Shown here piece after piece: positions 47,725 to 56,455 of a DNA stretch of 64,000 nucleotides. Made by a program: the position numbers and the translations under genes. The notes under the pieces were generated by a model. It saw nothing but the letters and a program-made list of their open reading frames with translations. It ran no database searches and was not told where the DNA came from. Origin of the DNA: Wenxinia saemankumensis (GTDB taxonomy: Bacteria > Pseudomonadota > Alphaproteobacteria > Rhodobacterales > Rhodobacteraceae); the NCBI RefSeq assembly GCF_900141735.1, contig NZ_FQYO01000002.1, positions 682,001-746,000 on the forward strand, given 5' to 3'. Positions within the stretch are counted from its first letter, which is position 1; the number at the start of each line of letters is the position of its first letter.

Positions 47725-47765
47725 CGCCGCTCTCGGCCCCCGTCGCCGGTTCAGGTTTGCCGAAT

Positions 47766-47780
47766 GTTCTAGGCCCGTTC
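47766..47780 (-). promoter_or_regulatory. LexA operator (SOS box)
   Basis: On the minus strand the sequence is GAAC-N7-GAAC (GTTC-N7-GTTC on plus), the alphaproteobacterial LexA consensus, exactly in the gap between moeA and lexA. A third GAAC half-site lies 13 bases further towards lexA. Confidence 0.9.
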
Positions 47781-47812
47781 CCGTTTCGTGTCAACGACTC
47801 CCGGCCCGGCGG

Positions 47813-48988
47813 TCAGAGGTCGATCACCTCGATTTCGGCGCCGGCGGGGCGGGCGGGATCGTCCGGGGGCTGCACGATCAGGCAATCGGCCTCGGACAGG
47901 ACCGAGAGGAGCGAGCTGTCCTGCTTGTCGAAGGCGGTCACGCCGTCCGGGCCGGTCCGGGCGCGCAGGTAGTGCTCGCGCGGGCCGTTCGCGGCGAGCG
48001 GCGCGGCCAGCCGGGCGCGGCGCCGGGGGGCCGGGCCCGCGGGCAGGCCCTGCATCGCCCGCAGCACCGGGGCGAGGAAGACGTGGCCGCAGACCATGGC
48101 CGAGACGGGATTGCCCGGCAGACCGAGCATCATCATGGTCCCCATCCGGCCGGCCATCAGCGGCTTGCCCGGCCGCATCGCCACCTTCCAGAAGCTGCGC
48201 TCGAGCCCCATCCCCTCGGCCGCGGGAGCGACGAGGTCGTGATCCCCGACCGAGGCGCCGCCGATGGTCACCAGCAGGTCCGCGCCTTCCGCCATCCCGA
48301 AGGCGAACCGCAGGGAGTCGAGGTCATCCTCGGCGATGGGCAGCAGGCGCGGCCGGGCGCCGAGCGCGGCGCATAGCGCGAAGAGCCCGTAGGAATTCGA
48401 GGCGACGATCTGGTCCGGACCGGGGTCGCGGCCGGGGGGCACGAGTTCGTCCCCGGTGGCGAGGATCGCCACTTCGGGCTGGCGCGCCACCGGCAGCTCG
48501 GCATGGTTCATCGCCGCCAGCAGGGCGATGTCGGACGGGCCGAGCCGCTTGATGTCCAGCTCGTCGCCCCGCCGGAAATCCGCCCCGGCGGGGCGCAGGT
48601 TGGGACCCCGCCCCAGCGAGTCCAGAATGGTGATCGTGTCGCCGTCCCGGGCCACGTCCTCCTGGATGACGACGTGATCCGCCCCCCCGGGCACGGGGGC
48701 GCCGGTGAAGATGCGCGCGGCCTCGCCGGGTCCGACCTTGCCGGCATAGCCGTGACCGGCCGCGCTCTCGCCGATCACGCGGAATGTCGCGCCCGGCCGC
48801 AGCTCGGCGTCCCGCAGCGCGTAGCCGTCCATCGCGGCGGCGGGAAAGGGGGGCTGGTCGCGACGCGCGGCGACGGGCCGGGCGAGGACGCGGCCGGACG
48901 CGTCGAGCAGCGGCACGATCTCCTCTCCCGTGGGGCGGACGAGGGCGAAGAGCGCCTCCAGCGCCTCGGTTACGGAGATCAGGCTCAC
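47813..48988 (-). CDS. moeA: Molybdopterin molybdenumtransferase MoeA
   Basis: This 391-residue enzyme inserts molybdenum into adenylylated molybdopterin. Typical signatures are AAMDGYALR near residue 52, IFTGAPVPGGADHVV, and the MoeA GGASVGDHD in the molybdopterin-binding domain, with LGLPGNPVSA near the C-terminal third. It ends the trp-moa operon: moaC precedes with a 10-base gap. lexA follows with its own promoter. Confidence 0.96.
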   Translation of the reverse strand: MSLISVTEALEALFALVRPTGEEIVPLLDASGRVLARPVAARRDQPPFPAAAMDGYALRDAELRPGATFRVIGESAAGHGYAGKVGPGEAARIFTGAPVPGGADHVVIQEDVARDGDTITILDSLGRGPNLRPAGADFRRGDELDIKRLGPSDIALLAAMNHAELPVARQPEVAILATGDELVPPGRDPGPDQIVASNSYGLFALCAALGARPRLLPIAEDDLDSLRFAFGMAEGADLLVTIGGASVGDHDLVAPAAEGMGLERSFWKVAMRPGKPLMAGRMGTMMMLGLPGNPVSAMVCGHVFLAPVLRAMQGLPAGPAPRRRARLAAPLAANGPREHYLRARTGPDGVTAFDKQDSSLLSVLSEADCLIVQPPDDPARPAGAEIEVIDL

Positions 48989-48998
48989 CGGCGCGGCC

Positions 48999-49481
48999 TC
49001 ATGCGCCGGCCGTCCATGTCCCGGACTTGCCGCCCTCCTTGGACAGCAGGCGGATGCCGCCGATCTCCATCCCCTTCTCGGCCGCCTTGAGCATGTCGTA
49101 GATCGTCAGCGCGGCGGTGCTCACCGCCGTAAGCGCCTCCATCTCGACCCCCGTCCGGCCGGTGGTGCGGACGGTGGCGGTCAGGCGGATGCCGGGCAGG
49201 CCCTCGTCCATGTCCATGTCGATGGCGACCTTCGACAGGGGGAGCGGGTGGCAGAGCGGGATCAGGTCGGCCGTCTTCTTGGCGCCGCCGATTCCGGCGA
49301 TCCGCGCGATGCCGAGGACGTCGCCCTTGCCGGCCCGTCCCTCGCGCACAAGCGCCAGCGTGGCCGGCGCCATGCGGACCCAGCCCTCCGCCACCGCCGT
49401 CCGGGCCGTGATCTCCTTGTCCGAGACGTCGACCATGTGGGCCTGACCGGCCGCGTCGAAATGGGTGAGGGGCCCGGCCAA
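48999..49481 (-). CDS. moaC: Cyclic pyranopterin monophosphate synthase MoaC
   Basis: This 160-residue enzyme forms cyclic pyranopterin monophosphate, the first stable molybdopterin precursor, together with MoaA. Signatures [29 protein letters not shown] and [23 protein letters not shown] are all present. It sits five bases after trpC and ten before moeA, so is translated with them. Confidence 0.97.
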   Translation of the reverse strand: MAGPLTHFDAAGQAHMVDVSDKEITARTAVAEGWVRMAPATLALVREGRAGKGDVLGIARIAGIGGAKKTADLIPLCHPLPLSKVAIDMDMDEGLPGIRLTATVRTTGRTGVEMEALTAVSTAALTIYDMLKAAEKGMEIGGIRLLSKEGGKSGTWTAGA

Positions 49482-49486
49482 GCGCG

Positions 49487-50299
49487 TCAGACCCCGGCCA
49501 CGGCGACATGCGGATTGGCGAGGATCGCGCGGGTCGCGGCCTCGACGTCGTCCTGCCGCATCAGGCTCTCGCCGATGAGAAAGCAGCGCGCCCCGTAGCG
49601 GGCGAGGTCGGCCAGGTCGTCCGGGGTGTGGAGGCCGCTCTCGGCCACGATGGTGCGATCCTCGGGCACCCGGCGGGCGAGGTCGCGCGTCGTGCCGAGA
49701 TCGGTGCGGAAGGTGCGAAGGTCGCGGTTGTTGATGCCCATGAGCGGGCTTTGCAGGTGGGTCGCCGCCCGTTCCAGCTCGGCCGCGTCGTGGACCTCGA
49801 TCAGCACGTCCATGTTCCAGTCGCGGGCCGCGGCCTCGAGTTCCGCCGCCTGCGCGTCCTCGAGACTGGCCATGATGATGAGGATGCAGTCGGCGCCGAG
49901 GGCGCGGCTCTCGGTCACCTGCCAGGGGTCGTAGAGGAAGTCCTTGCGCAGGCAGGGCAGGGCCGTGGCGTCGCGCGCCTGCGCCAGGTAGGCGTCGTCG
50001 CCCTGGAAGGACGGCGCGTCGGTCAGCACCGACAGGCAGGCCGCGCCGCCCCGCTCGTAGGCCTGCGCCAGGGCGGGCGGGTCGAAATCGGCGCGGATGA
50101 GACCCTTGGACGGGCTCGCCTTCTTGACCTCGGCGATGAGGCCGTAGCCCTGCCGGGCGGCCCCCGTCAGCGCGGCGGCGAACCCCCTCGGGGCCGGGGC
50201 GGCCTTGGCCCGCGTCTCGAGCTCGGCGAGAGAGGTCGCGGCCTTGCGCGCCGCTACGTCCTCGAGCTTGTAGGCCTTGATCTTGTCCAGAATATCCAT
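49487..50299 (-). CDS. trpC: Indole-3-glycerol-phosphate synthase
   Basis: This 270-residue TIM barrel makes indoleglycerol phosphate in tryptophan synthesis. The catalytic lysines and glutamates lie in [25 protein letters not shown] and AESGL. The opening [16 protein letters not shown] is typical. In most related operons trpC follows trpD directly; here ung lies between them. Confidence 0.97.
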   Translation of the reverse strand: MDILDKIKAYKLEDVAARKAATSLAELETRAKAAPAPRGFAAALTGAARQGYGLIAEVKKASPSKGLIRADFDPPALAQAYERGGAACLSVLTDAPSFQGDDAYLAQARDATALPCLRKDFLYDPWQVTESRALGADCILIIMASLEDAQAAELEAAARDWNMDVLIEVHDAAELERAATHLQSPLMGINNRDLRTFRTDLGTTRDLARRVPEDRTIVAESGLHTPDDLADLARYGARCFLIGESLMRQDDVEAATRAILANPHVAVAGV

Positions 50300-50308
50300 G
50301 GGGGCGTT

Positions 50309-50998
50309 CTAGTCCGCGGGGCGATCCGGGGAAAGGGGGCGTGCCGGTCCGGTGCCCGCCCAGTCGACCGGCGCCTCGCCCCGCGCCGCGAGCCAGTCGT
50401 TGACGCGGCTGAAGGGCCGGGTGCCGAGGAACCCGCGATAGGCCGAGAGCGGCGAGGGATGCGCGCTCTCGATCACGAGATGGTGGTCCCGCGCGGGGCG
50501 GAAGGCGCGCGCCGGCCCGCCCCAGAGCAGGAAGGCGCGCGGCGAATGGTCGAGCCGCGCGATCACCTGCCGCACCAGCGGCGTCCAGCCCCAGCGGGCA
50601 TGCCCCTTGGCCCGGCCCTCCGGCACGGTCAGCGCGGTGTTCAGCAGCAGCACGCCCTGCGCCGCCCAGTCCGACAGGTCGGTGCGGCGCCGCTCCGTGC
50701 CCGTGTCGGTGCCGACTTCCCGCAGGATGTTGCCGAGGCTGTCCAGCCGCCCCCCGAACTCCCCCGGGATCGAGAAGGCGAGTCCGTCCGCCTTGCCGGG
50801 GGTATGGTAGGGATCCTGCCCGAGGATGACGACGCGCACGCGGTCGGGCGGCAGGTCGAGCGCGCGGAATACGCGGGACGGGGGCGGATGGACGGGACCG
50901 TCCTCCGCCGCGAGCCGGGCGCGGAGCGCGGGCCAGTCCTCGCGCCAGAAGGGCAGGTCGTCCCAGCCCGGCAGGGCGGGGCGCTCGGGCAGGATCAT
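50309..50998 (-). CDS. ung: Uracil-DNA glycosylase (family 1)
   Basis: This 229-residue repair enzyme removes uracil from [12 protein letters not shown] carries the catalytic aspartate, and [13 protein letters not shown] the catalytic histidine and the intercalation loop. The start overlaps the trpD stop (ATGA), so it is translationally coupled into the trp operon, an unusual place for a DNA repair gene. Confidence 0.96.
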   Translation of the reverse strand: MILPERPALPGWDDLPFWREDWPALRARLAAEDGPVHPPPSRVFRALDLPPDRVRVVILGQDPYHTPGKADGLAFSIPGEFGGRLDSLGNILREVGTDTGTERRRTDLSDWAAQGVLLLNTALTVPEGRAKGHARWGWTPLVRQVIARLDHSPRAFLLWGGPARAFRPARDHHLVIESAHPSPLSAYRGFLGTRPFSRVNDWLAARGEAPVDWAGTGPARPLSPDRPAD

Positions 50999-52014
50999 CC
51001 GCCCGTCGTCACCCGGGCGAGGGTCTCGACCGCGCGCTTCGCCGCGCCGGAATCCACGCTCTCCGCCGCCAGCTCCGCCCCGGTCCGCAGGTCGTCCGCC
51101 CGGCCGGCGACGACCAGCGCGGCGGCGGCGTTCAGCAGCACGGCGTCGCGATAGGCGCCGGGGGCCCCGTCCATCAGCGCCCGCAGCGCGGCCGCGTTCT
51201 CGGCCGGCGTGCCGCCCAGGATGTCGCGGAACGGATGGACCGGAAGCCCGGCTTCCTCGGGATGGACCTCGCGCGGGCGGATCCTGCCGTCCTTGAGCTC
51301 CGCCACCGAGGTCGGCCCGCAGATGCTGATCTCGTCCGTCCCGTCCTCGCCATGGACCAGCCAGGCGGCCTCGGATCCCAGGGTCCGCAGCGTCTCGGCC
51401 ATGGGGAAGATGAGGTCGATGGCGAAGGCGCCGGTCAGCTGGCGCTTGACCCCGGCGGGATTGGTCAGGGGGCCGAGGATGTTGAAGATCGTCTTGCAGC
51501 CCAGCTCCTGCCGGACGGGCATGACATGCTTCATCGCGGGGTGATGGATCTGCGCCATCATGAAGCCGATCCCGGCCTCGCGCAGGCCGCGCTCCGTCGC
51601 CGCGGGCCCCGCCATCACGTCGATGCCGAGCTCGCTCTGCACGTCTGCGGTGCCCGATTTCGACGAGGCCGCCTTGTTGCCGTGCTTGGCCACCGGCACG
51701 CCGGCGCCGGCGACGACGAAGGCCGCGGCGGTCGAGATGTTGAGCGTGTGCATCCCGTCGCCGCCGGTCCCGACCACGTCGATCGCGCCCTCCGGCGCGG
51801 TCACGGGCACGCAGCGCGCCCGCATCGCGGCGGCGGCGGCCGCGTATTCGCTGACGCTCTCGCCCCGCGCGCGCATCGCCATCAGCAGCCCGCCCACCTG
51901 CGCCGGCGTCGCCTTGCCGTCGAAGAGCAGATCGAACGCCGCCTCCGCCTGGCTCTGGGAGAGCGGGCCCTCGGAGGCGGCGTAGATCAGCGGCTTCATC
52001 GGGTCGCCGGTCAT
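50995..52014 (-). CDS. trpD: Anthranilate phosphoribosyltransferase
   Basis: This 339-residue enzyme couples anthranilate to [21 protein letters not shown] is the PRPP-binding glycine-rich loop, and [16 protein letters not shown] is the second conserved site. The ATG at 52014 has a strong Shine-Dalgarno (GGAGG) and overlaps the stop of the preceding unknown gene; an internal ATG at 51999 (MKPLIYAA) is an alternative. Confidence 0.95.
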   Translation of the reverse strand: MTGDPMKPLIYAASEGPLSQSQAEAAFDLLFDGKATPAQVGGLLMAMRARGESVSEYAAAAAAMRARCVPVTAPEGAIDVVGTGGDGMHTLNISTAAAFVVAGAGVPVAKHGNKAASSKSGTADVQSELGIDVMAGPAATERGLREAGIGFMMAQIHHPAMKHVMPVRQELGCKTIFNILGPLTNPAGVKRQLTGAFAIDLIFPMAETLRTLGSEAAWLVHGEDGTDEISICGPTSVAELKDGRIRPREVHPEEAGLPVHPFRDILGGTPAENAAALRALMDGAPGAYRDAVLLNAAAALVVAGRADDLRTGAELAAESVDSGAAKRAVETLARVTTGG

Positions 52015-52427
52015 GGGGCCTCCAGGGTCTCGGTGATGACGATCTCGTATCGGGCGCGGCATCGGCCGAACCATTCGACGATGCCGTCCCATTGGCTCTT
52101 CTGCGTGAAGGCGAGTTTCACGCGCTTGCGGAAGTAGCGGCCCTGGCCTGCGTCGCCCTCCGCCTCGAAGGGCGTCGCGAGCAGCCGTCGCAGCTCGACT
52201 TGACGTGGCTCGAGCCGCAGGCGTGCGACGTCGCGGCTGGCATTCACCGGGCTCCGCAGAAAGATCGACGATCCGTCCTGCTGGATGCCGAAGGCAAGGC
52301 AGACATCGCCCGCGCCGGTCAGCGGCAGGATGGCGTTCGAATCTCGATAGGTCTCGACGCCGCGGGGCGCCTCCGATGCCAGCGCGCGATCCCAGAAGGC
52401 CCTTCGGATCTCGGGGAGGGTGCTCAT
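52011..52427 (-). CDS. Unknown protein inside the trp operon
   Basis: This 138-residue cytosolic protein has no transmembrane segment. It lies between trpG and trpD with four-base overlaps at both ends. The pattern [13 protein letters not shown]...[21 protein letters not shown] loosely recalls DUF4268-type proteins, which often appear with restriction or defence functions, but I would not name it on this basis. Codon use is a little less GC-rich than its neighbours, so it may be a later insertion. No role in tryptophan synthesis is known to me. Confidence 0.7.
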   Translation of the reverse strand: MSTLPEIRRAFWDRALASEAPRGVETYRDSNAILPLTGAGDVCLAFGIQQDGSSIFLRSPVNASRDVARLRLEPRQVELRRLLATPFEAEGDAGQGRYFRKRVKLAFTQKSQWDGIVEWFGRCRARYEIVITETLEAP

Positions 52428-53005
52428 GCGGGCTGGGGCACCTTGTTCAGAAAGGATGCGAGCATCGCATGCCCGTGTTCGGAGGCGATGCTCTCGGGGT
52501 GGAACTGCACCCCCTCGATCGGCAGGTCGCGGTGGCGCAGGCCCATGATCGTGCCGTCCGCCAGCTCTGCCGTCACCTCGAGCGCGTCCGGCAGCGTCGC
52601 GCGATCCACCACGAGGGAGTGGTACCGCGTCGCCTTCAGCGGCGAGGGGAGCCCGGCGAAGACGCCCGCGCCGCGGTGCCGCACCTCGCCCATCTTGCCG
52701 TGCACGATCTCGTGGCAGCGCACGACCCGCCCGCCGAAGACCTGCCCGATCGTCTGGTGGCCGAGGCAGACGCCGAGGAGCGGGGTCCGCGTCTCGGCCG
52801 CGGCCTCCGTCAGGGCGAGGCAGATCCCCGCCTGCGCCGGATCGCAGGGCCCGGGGGAGAGGACGATCCCGGCGGGGTTCATCGCCATCGCCGCCTGCAC
52901 GTCCAGCGCGTCGTTGCGGCGCACCGCCACCTCGGCCCCCAGCTCGCCCAGGTAGTGGACGAGATTGTAGGTGAAGCTGTCGTAATTATCGATGAGCAGC
53001 AGCAT
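52424..53005 (-). CDS. trpG: Anthranilate synthase component II (glutamine amidotransferase)
   Basis: This 193-residue glutamine amidotransferase supplies ammonia to TrpE. The N-terminus [18 protein letters not shown] is diagnostic. The nucleophile cysteine is in [11 protein letters not shown], and the His-Glu pair is in GVQFHPESI. The ATG at 53005 is preferred to a GTG two codons upstream. It heads the operon; the partner trpE is not next to it, where a divergent yibQ-like gene lies instead. Confidence 0.95.
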   Translation of the reverse strand: MLLLIDNYDSFTYNLVHYLGELGAEVAVRRNDALDVQAAMAMNPAGIVLSPGPCDPAQAGICLALTEAAAETRTPLLGVCLGHQTIGQVFGGRVVRCHEIVHGKMGEVRHRGAGVFAGLPSPLKATRYHSLVVDRATLPDALEVTAELADGTIMGLRHRDLPIEGVQFHPESIASEHGHAMLASFLNKVPQPA

Positions 53006-53189
53006 GGGCACGGGCCTCGCGGCGAATAGGGGCTACCGTCCCGGGGGGCCGGTGCGCTAGGGTCGGCGCCATACATGGGCCGCAGGGCGCGATGGCGTCA
53101 AGGTCCGGGCAGGCGGGGCCGATCGGGGCCCCGCGCCCCGCCGGGCCTGTCCCGCGGGGCGGGCAGGAACGAGCGAGGGAGCCGGGCGG

Positions 53190-54818
53190 ATGTTGAAGGG
53201 CCTGATCGCCGGAATCGGAATGGGCGTGATCGTCGCGGGGCTCGGCCTCGGGACGCTGTCGTTGATGGCGCCGCAGCCGGCCGGCAGCGCGCCGCCCGCC
53301 GCGCCCGACACCGTGCCGCCCGACACGGCGCCGCCCGCCGGTGCGGCCGATGCCGGGCCCGAGACGCCGTCCGATCCCACCCTGCCGCCGGTCCAGCCGA
53401 TCACCCCGACCGCCGGCGCGCCGGCCACCGCGCCCGGCGCGGTCCCGGCCGAGGCGCCGGCCCCGGGCCCCGAGGCCGACACCGCCTCCGCCGCCGTGCC
53501 CCGGACCGCGCCGCTCGGCGACGCGCCCGCCGCCCCGGGGGCCGAGGCGGCGCCCGGCCTCGCCGCCGGCCCCGAGGCACCGGTCCTGCCCAGCCCGCGG
53601 GCCAGCGGCCCCGCGATCCCGGCTGGAGAGAGCGACATCGTCCTCTCGACCGATCCCGGCGCGCCGACCCCGCCCGCCGTCGAGGAGGGGCCCGACCCGG
53701 CCCCCGTAGCCGATGCCGAGCCCGCCCCCGGGACGGACCCGGTGGAGGCCGGGATCGCGGAGGGGGCGGACGAGACCGGCACGCCCGCCGAGGCGCCGCT
53801 CCCCGAGGAGGAGGAAGCCGTCGTCGTGGCTGGGGGGACGGACGATGCGGCCACCGATCCGGATGCCGCGGCGAGCGCGGCGCCGGACGCCGATCCCGCC
53901 ATCGAGGCCGGCCCCGCGACCGGCGACGGGGATGCCCCGCCGCCGGGGGACGGCGTTCCCGCCGAGATCGTCGTCGTCGACGAGGACGGCGCCGAGAGCC
54001 CGGCCATCGCCCTGCGGGGCGAGGAGGCCGGCCTGCCCGGTGCCGATAGCGGCGTCACGGTCCGCCGTCCCGGCGCCGAGGGGGCCGACGATGCCGCATC
54101 GGCCGACGCCCCGGTCGAGGCCGAAGCGGTCGATCCGGACGCTCCGCCGCTGGAGCGGTATGCCGCGGCCTTCGACAATCCGCAGGACCAGCCACTGCTC
54201 TCGATCGTGCTGATCGACGACGGCACGCTCCCCGGCGCGCCGGCCGCTGTGGCGGGCATCTCCTTCCCGGTGACGATCGCGCTCGATCCCGCCCGCGAGG
54301 ACGCGGCGGCGGTCGCGCAGAGCTACCGCGATCTCGGCTTCGAGGTGGCGCTGCTGCCGTCCCTTCCCGCCGGCGCGACGGCCAGCGATGTCGAGGTGAC
54401 GCTCGAGGCGGCGGAGGGGCGGGTGCCCGGCGCGGTCGCGCTGATCGATCCCGCCGGGGCCTGGCAGGCCGGCGGCGGGGTCGCCGACCAGGCGCTCGCC
54501 CGACTGGGAGAGGAAGGGCTGGGCTTCGTCTCGATCTCCACCGGGCTCAATCCCGGCCTGCGCGCGGCCGAGGCAGAGGACGTCCCGGCCGCGATCTTCT
54601 ACCGCGACCTCGACGGCGAGGGACAGGATGCGCGGGTGATCCGCCGGTTCATCGACCAGGCGGCGTTCCGGGCGCGTCAGGACAGCGGCGTCGTGCTCCT
54701 TGCCCGGACCCGGCCCGACACGCTCTCGGCGCTGATCCTGTGGGGCACGGCCAACCGCGCCGGACAGGTGGCGCTGGCCCCGCTCTCGGCCGCGCTGCTG
54801 GAGGAGGCGGCGGAGTAA
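53190..54818 (+). CDS. Divergent polysaccharide deacetylase family protein (YibQ-like)
   Basis: This 542-residue protein has an N-terminal membrane anchor (residues 5-27), a very long Ala/Pro/Asp/Glu-rich low-complexity linker (about 35-320), and a C-terminal divergent polysaccharide deacetylase domain (from LLSIVLIDDGTLPG, then ISFPVTIALDP). It is probably periplasmic. In Rhodobacter sphaeroides a yibQ homologue lies between trpE and trpGDC; here a homologue is divergent from trpG. The substrate is unknown and the usual metal-binding residues are degenerate in this family. Confidence 0.85.
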   Translation: MLKGLIAGIGMGVIVAGLGLGTLSLMAPQPAGSAPPAAPDTVPPDTAPPAGAADAGPETPSDPTLPPVQPITPTAGAPATAPGAVPAEAPAPGPEADTASAAVPRTAPLGDAPAAPGAEAAPGLAAGPEAPVLPSPRASGPAIPAGESDIVLSTDPGAPTPPAVEEGPDPAPVADAEPAPGTDPVEAGIAEGADETGTPAEAPLPEEEEAVVVAGGTDDAATDPDAAASAAPDADPAIEAGPATGDGDAPPPGDGVPAEIVVVDEDGAESPAIALRGEEAGLPGADSGVTVRRPGAEGADDAASADAPVEAEAVDPDAPPLERYAAAFDNPQDQPLLSIVLIDDGTLPGAPAAVAGISFPVTIALDPAREDAAAVAQSYRDLGFEVALLPSLPAGATASDVEVTLEAAEGRVPGAVALIDPAGAWQAGGGVADQALARLGEEGLGFVSISTGLNPGLRAAEAEDVPAAIFYRDLDGEGQDARVIRRFIDQAAFRARQDSGVVLLARTRPDTLSALILWGTANRAGQVALAPLSAALLEEAAE

Positions 54819-54860
54819 GGCGGCAGACGCAAGGCGGGGGACGCATCGCGCCCCGGCTGT

Positions 54861-54890
54861 CTCGGTCTCGGTCTCGGTCTCGTTCTCGGC
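54861..54890. repeat. Tandem hexamer repeat (CTCGGT-type)
   Basis: Five consecutive hexamers of the form CTCGGT, with the last two degenerate (CTCGTT, CTCGGC). Located 42 bases after the yibQ-like stop. Could vary in number between strains. Confidence 0.7.
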
Positions 54891-54903
54891 CCCGGCCGGT
54901 CGA

Positions 54904-54934
54904 GGGCGACGCCCCGGCGGCGGAGATCCGGGCC
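54904..54934. repeat. Direct repeat, copy 1
   Basis: GGGCGACGCCCCGGCGGCGG and the next 11 bases recur at 55137-55167 with one mismatch. The intervening 202 bases may have been duplicated or the repeat is a short dispersed element. Confidence 0.65.
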
Positions 54935-55136
54935 GGCACTCTCGTCGCAATCGTCCGAAGGCGGGGTCCGCGCCGAGCCTCCGGGGGAGGGTGATGAGCC
55001 CGGCCGGACAGGTCGCGCCGGTCCCGACGTCTGCCGTGGGGTCGGAGGAGGCGCCCGGACAGGAGGCCTCCCCCCGGACAAGGCCGCCCGGTCGGCCCGG
55101 GCCCCGGACCCGGCCCGGCCGACCGGCGCACCTCGC

Positions 55137-55167
55137 GGGCGACGTCCCGGCGGCGGAGATCCGGGCC
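55137..55167. repeat. Direct repeat, copy 2
   Basis: Second copy of the 31-base repeat at 54904-54934 (30 of 31 bases equal). It ends 37 bases before the P450 stop codon. Confidence 0.65.
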
Positions 55168-55204
55168 CGCGGTGGCCCGGCTGCCGGCTTCCCCGGCTTC
55201 GCCG

Positions 55205-56371
55205 TCAGTCCGGCGCGACGACCAGCCGCTCGAGCCCGTGGAAGTGCCAGATATCGGCATAGCCGGGCGTGCCCACGATCCGCAGGCCGGGCATCCGCTC
55301 GAACAGGACCCGCAGGGCGATGACCAGTTCCAGCCGCGCCAGCGGTGCGCCGACGCAGAAATGGATTCCCGCCCCGAACGAGGTGTTGGCCGGCCCTTGC
55401 CGCACCGGATCGAACCGCGCCGGGTCCTCGTAGGCCGCCGGGTCGCGGTTCGCCGCCGCGAGCAGCAGCCCGATCCTGTCGTGCCGGGCGAGGCGGTGGC
55501 CCTCGATCTCGACCTCCTCGTAGGCCCAGCGGTCGAAGAAGTGCAGCGGCGGGTCCCAGCGGATCACCTCCTCCACCGCCGCTTCGGTCACCTCCGGCCG
55601 GCCCGCCGCCACCATCGCCCGCACCCCGTTGCCGAGGGTGTGGACCGTCGCCTCGTGCCCGGCATTGAGCAGCAGCACGACGAGGCCGATCAGCTCGTCG
55701 GTCGAGAGCCGGTCGCCCGCCTCTTCGGCCGCGATCAGCTCGGACAGCATGTCGGGGCCGGGGGCGCGGCGCCGCGCGGCGATGTGCTCGCGCAGGAAGG
55801 CGGAGAAGTCGGCGCTGGCCGCTGCGGCCGCATCCTCGATCCCGCGCGAGCGGCGCGCCTGGTACATCGCCACCATCGCGTTCGACCAGTCAAGCAGGTC
55901 CTCGGCCCGGTCCTCGGGCACGCCGAGCAGGCGGCAGATCACGATCACCGGCACCAGCCGGCAATAGGCGGGCACGAGGTCGACCTCTCCTTCGGGGAAG
56001 CGGTCGATCAGGTCGTGGCAGAGCGCCTCGATCGACGCCGCCATGCCGCCGATCCGGCGAGAGGTGAAGCCATGCAGGATCAGCTTGCGCAGCCGCGTGT
56101 GATCGGGCGGCTCGAGCGCCAGCAGCGAATGCCGCTCGATCGCCTTCCACGGGTCGAGATGCGGCCCGGTCTCGCGGACATGCGCCTCGGGCACCTGGCG
56201 GCCGAGCCTCCGATCTCGGAGCAGCGACGAGACGAGGCGGTGCGAGGTAGCGCAGACCATGCCCAGCTCTTCCCAGTAGAAGAGCGGGCCGGCGGCGCGC
56301 GCCTTCTCGTAGAAGGCGTAGGGATCCTGGACGAAGGCGGGGTCGGTGGGCGACTGGGAGAGGCGTTGCAT
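55205..56371 (-). CDS. Cytochrome P450
   Basis: This 388-residue soluble bacterial P450 has the heme-binding loop FGAGIHFCVGAPLAR (Cys near residue 336), the I-helix segment LLNAGHEATVHTLG with the acid-alcohol pair (Glu-Ala-Thr), and an ExxR motif in EEVIRWDPP. The start at 56371 has Shine-Dalgarno GGAGG; an extended start exists at 56407. No ferredoxin or ferredoxin reductase is adjacent, so its redox partner and substrate are unknown. Confidence 0.93.
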   Translation of the reverse strand: MQRLSQSPTDPAFVQDPYAFYEKARAAGPLFYWEELGMVCATSHRLVSSLLRDRRLGRQVPEAHVRETGPHLDPWKAIERHSLLALEPPDHTRLRKLILHGFTSRRIGGMAASIEALCHDLIDRFPEGEVDLVPAYCRLVPVIVICRLLGVPEDRAEDLLDWSNAMVAMYQARRSRGIEDAAAAASADFSAFLREHIAARRRAPGPDMLSELIAAEEAGDRLSTDELIGLVVLLLNAGHEATVHTLGNGVRAMVAAGRPEVTEAAVEEVIRWDPPLHFFDRWAYEEVEIEGHRLARHDRIGLLLAAANRDPAAYEDPARFDPVRQGPANTSFGAGIHFCVGAPLARLELVIALRVLFERMPGLRIVGTPGYADIWHFHGLERLVVAPD

Positions 56372-56455
56372 GCCGCCTCCGTAGGGCAGGGCGGCGCCGA
56401 TCTTCAAGATGGGCCATGACGGACCCGTTCCGGGGGCGGGTCCGCCCCGGCGCGT

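Larger units (their letters stand above)
54819..55204. other. Intergenic region with repeats between yibQ-like gene and P450
   Basis: These 386 bases have no supported gene. They hold a short tandem hexamer array (54861-54890) and a direct repeat pair (54904-54934 and 55137-55167, one mismatch in 31 bases). The P450 gene ends here convergently, so no promoter for it is expected. Extremely GC-rich; ORFs seen in this stretch look spurious. Confidence 0.55.

Noticed and set aside
52011-52427. Naming the unknown trp-operon protein DUF4268 or a defence gene
   Set aside because: Only the ends look similar; the middle does not align by eye.
53006-53189. Trp attenuator in front of trpG
   Set aside because: No leader peptide with tandem tryptophan codons and no T-run terminator was seen.
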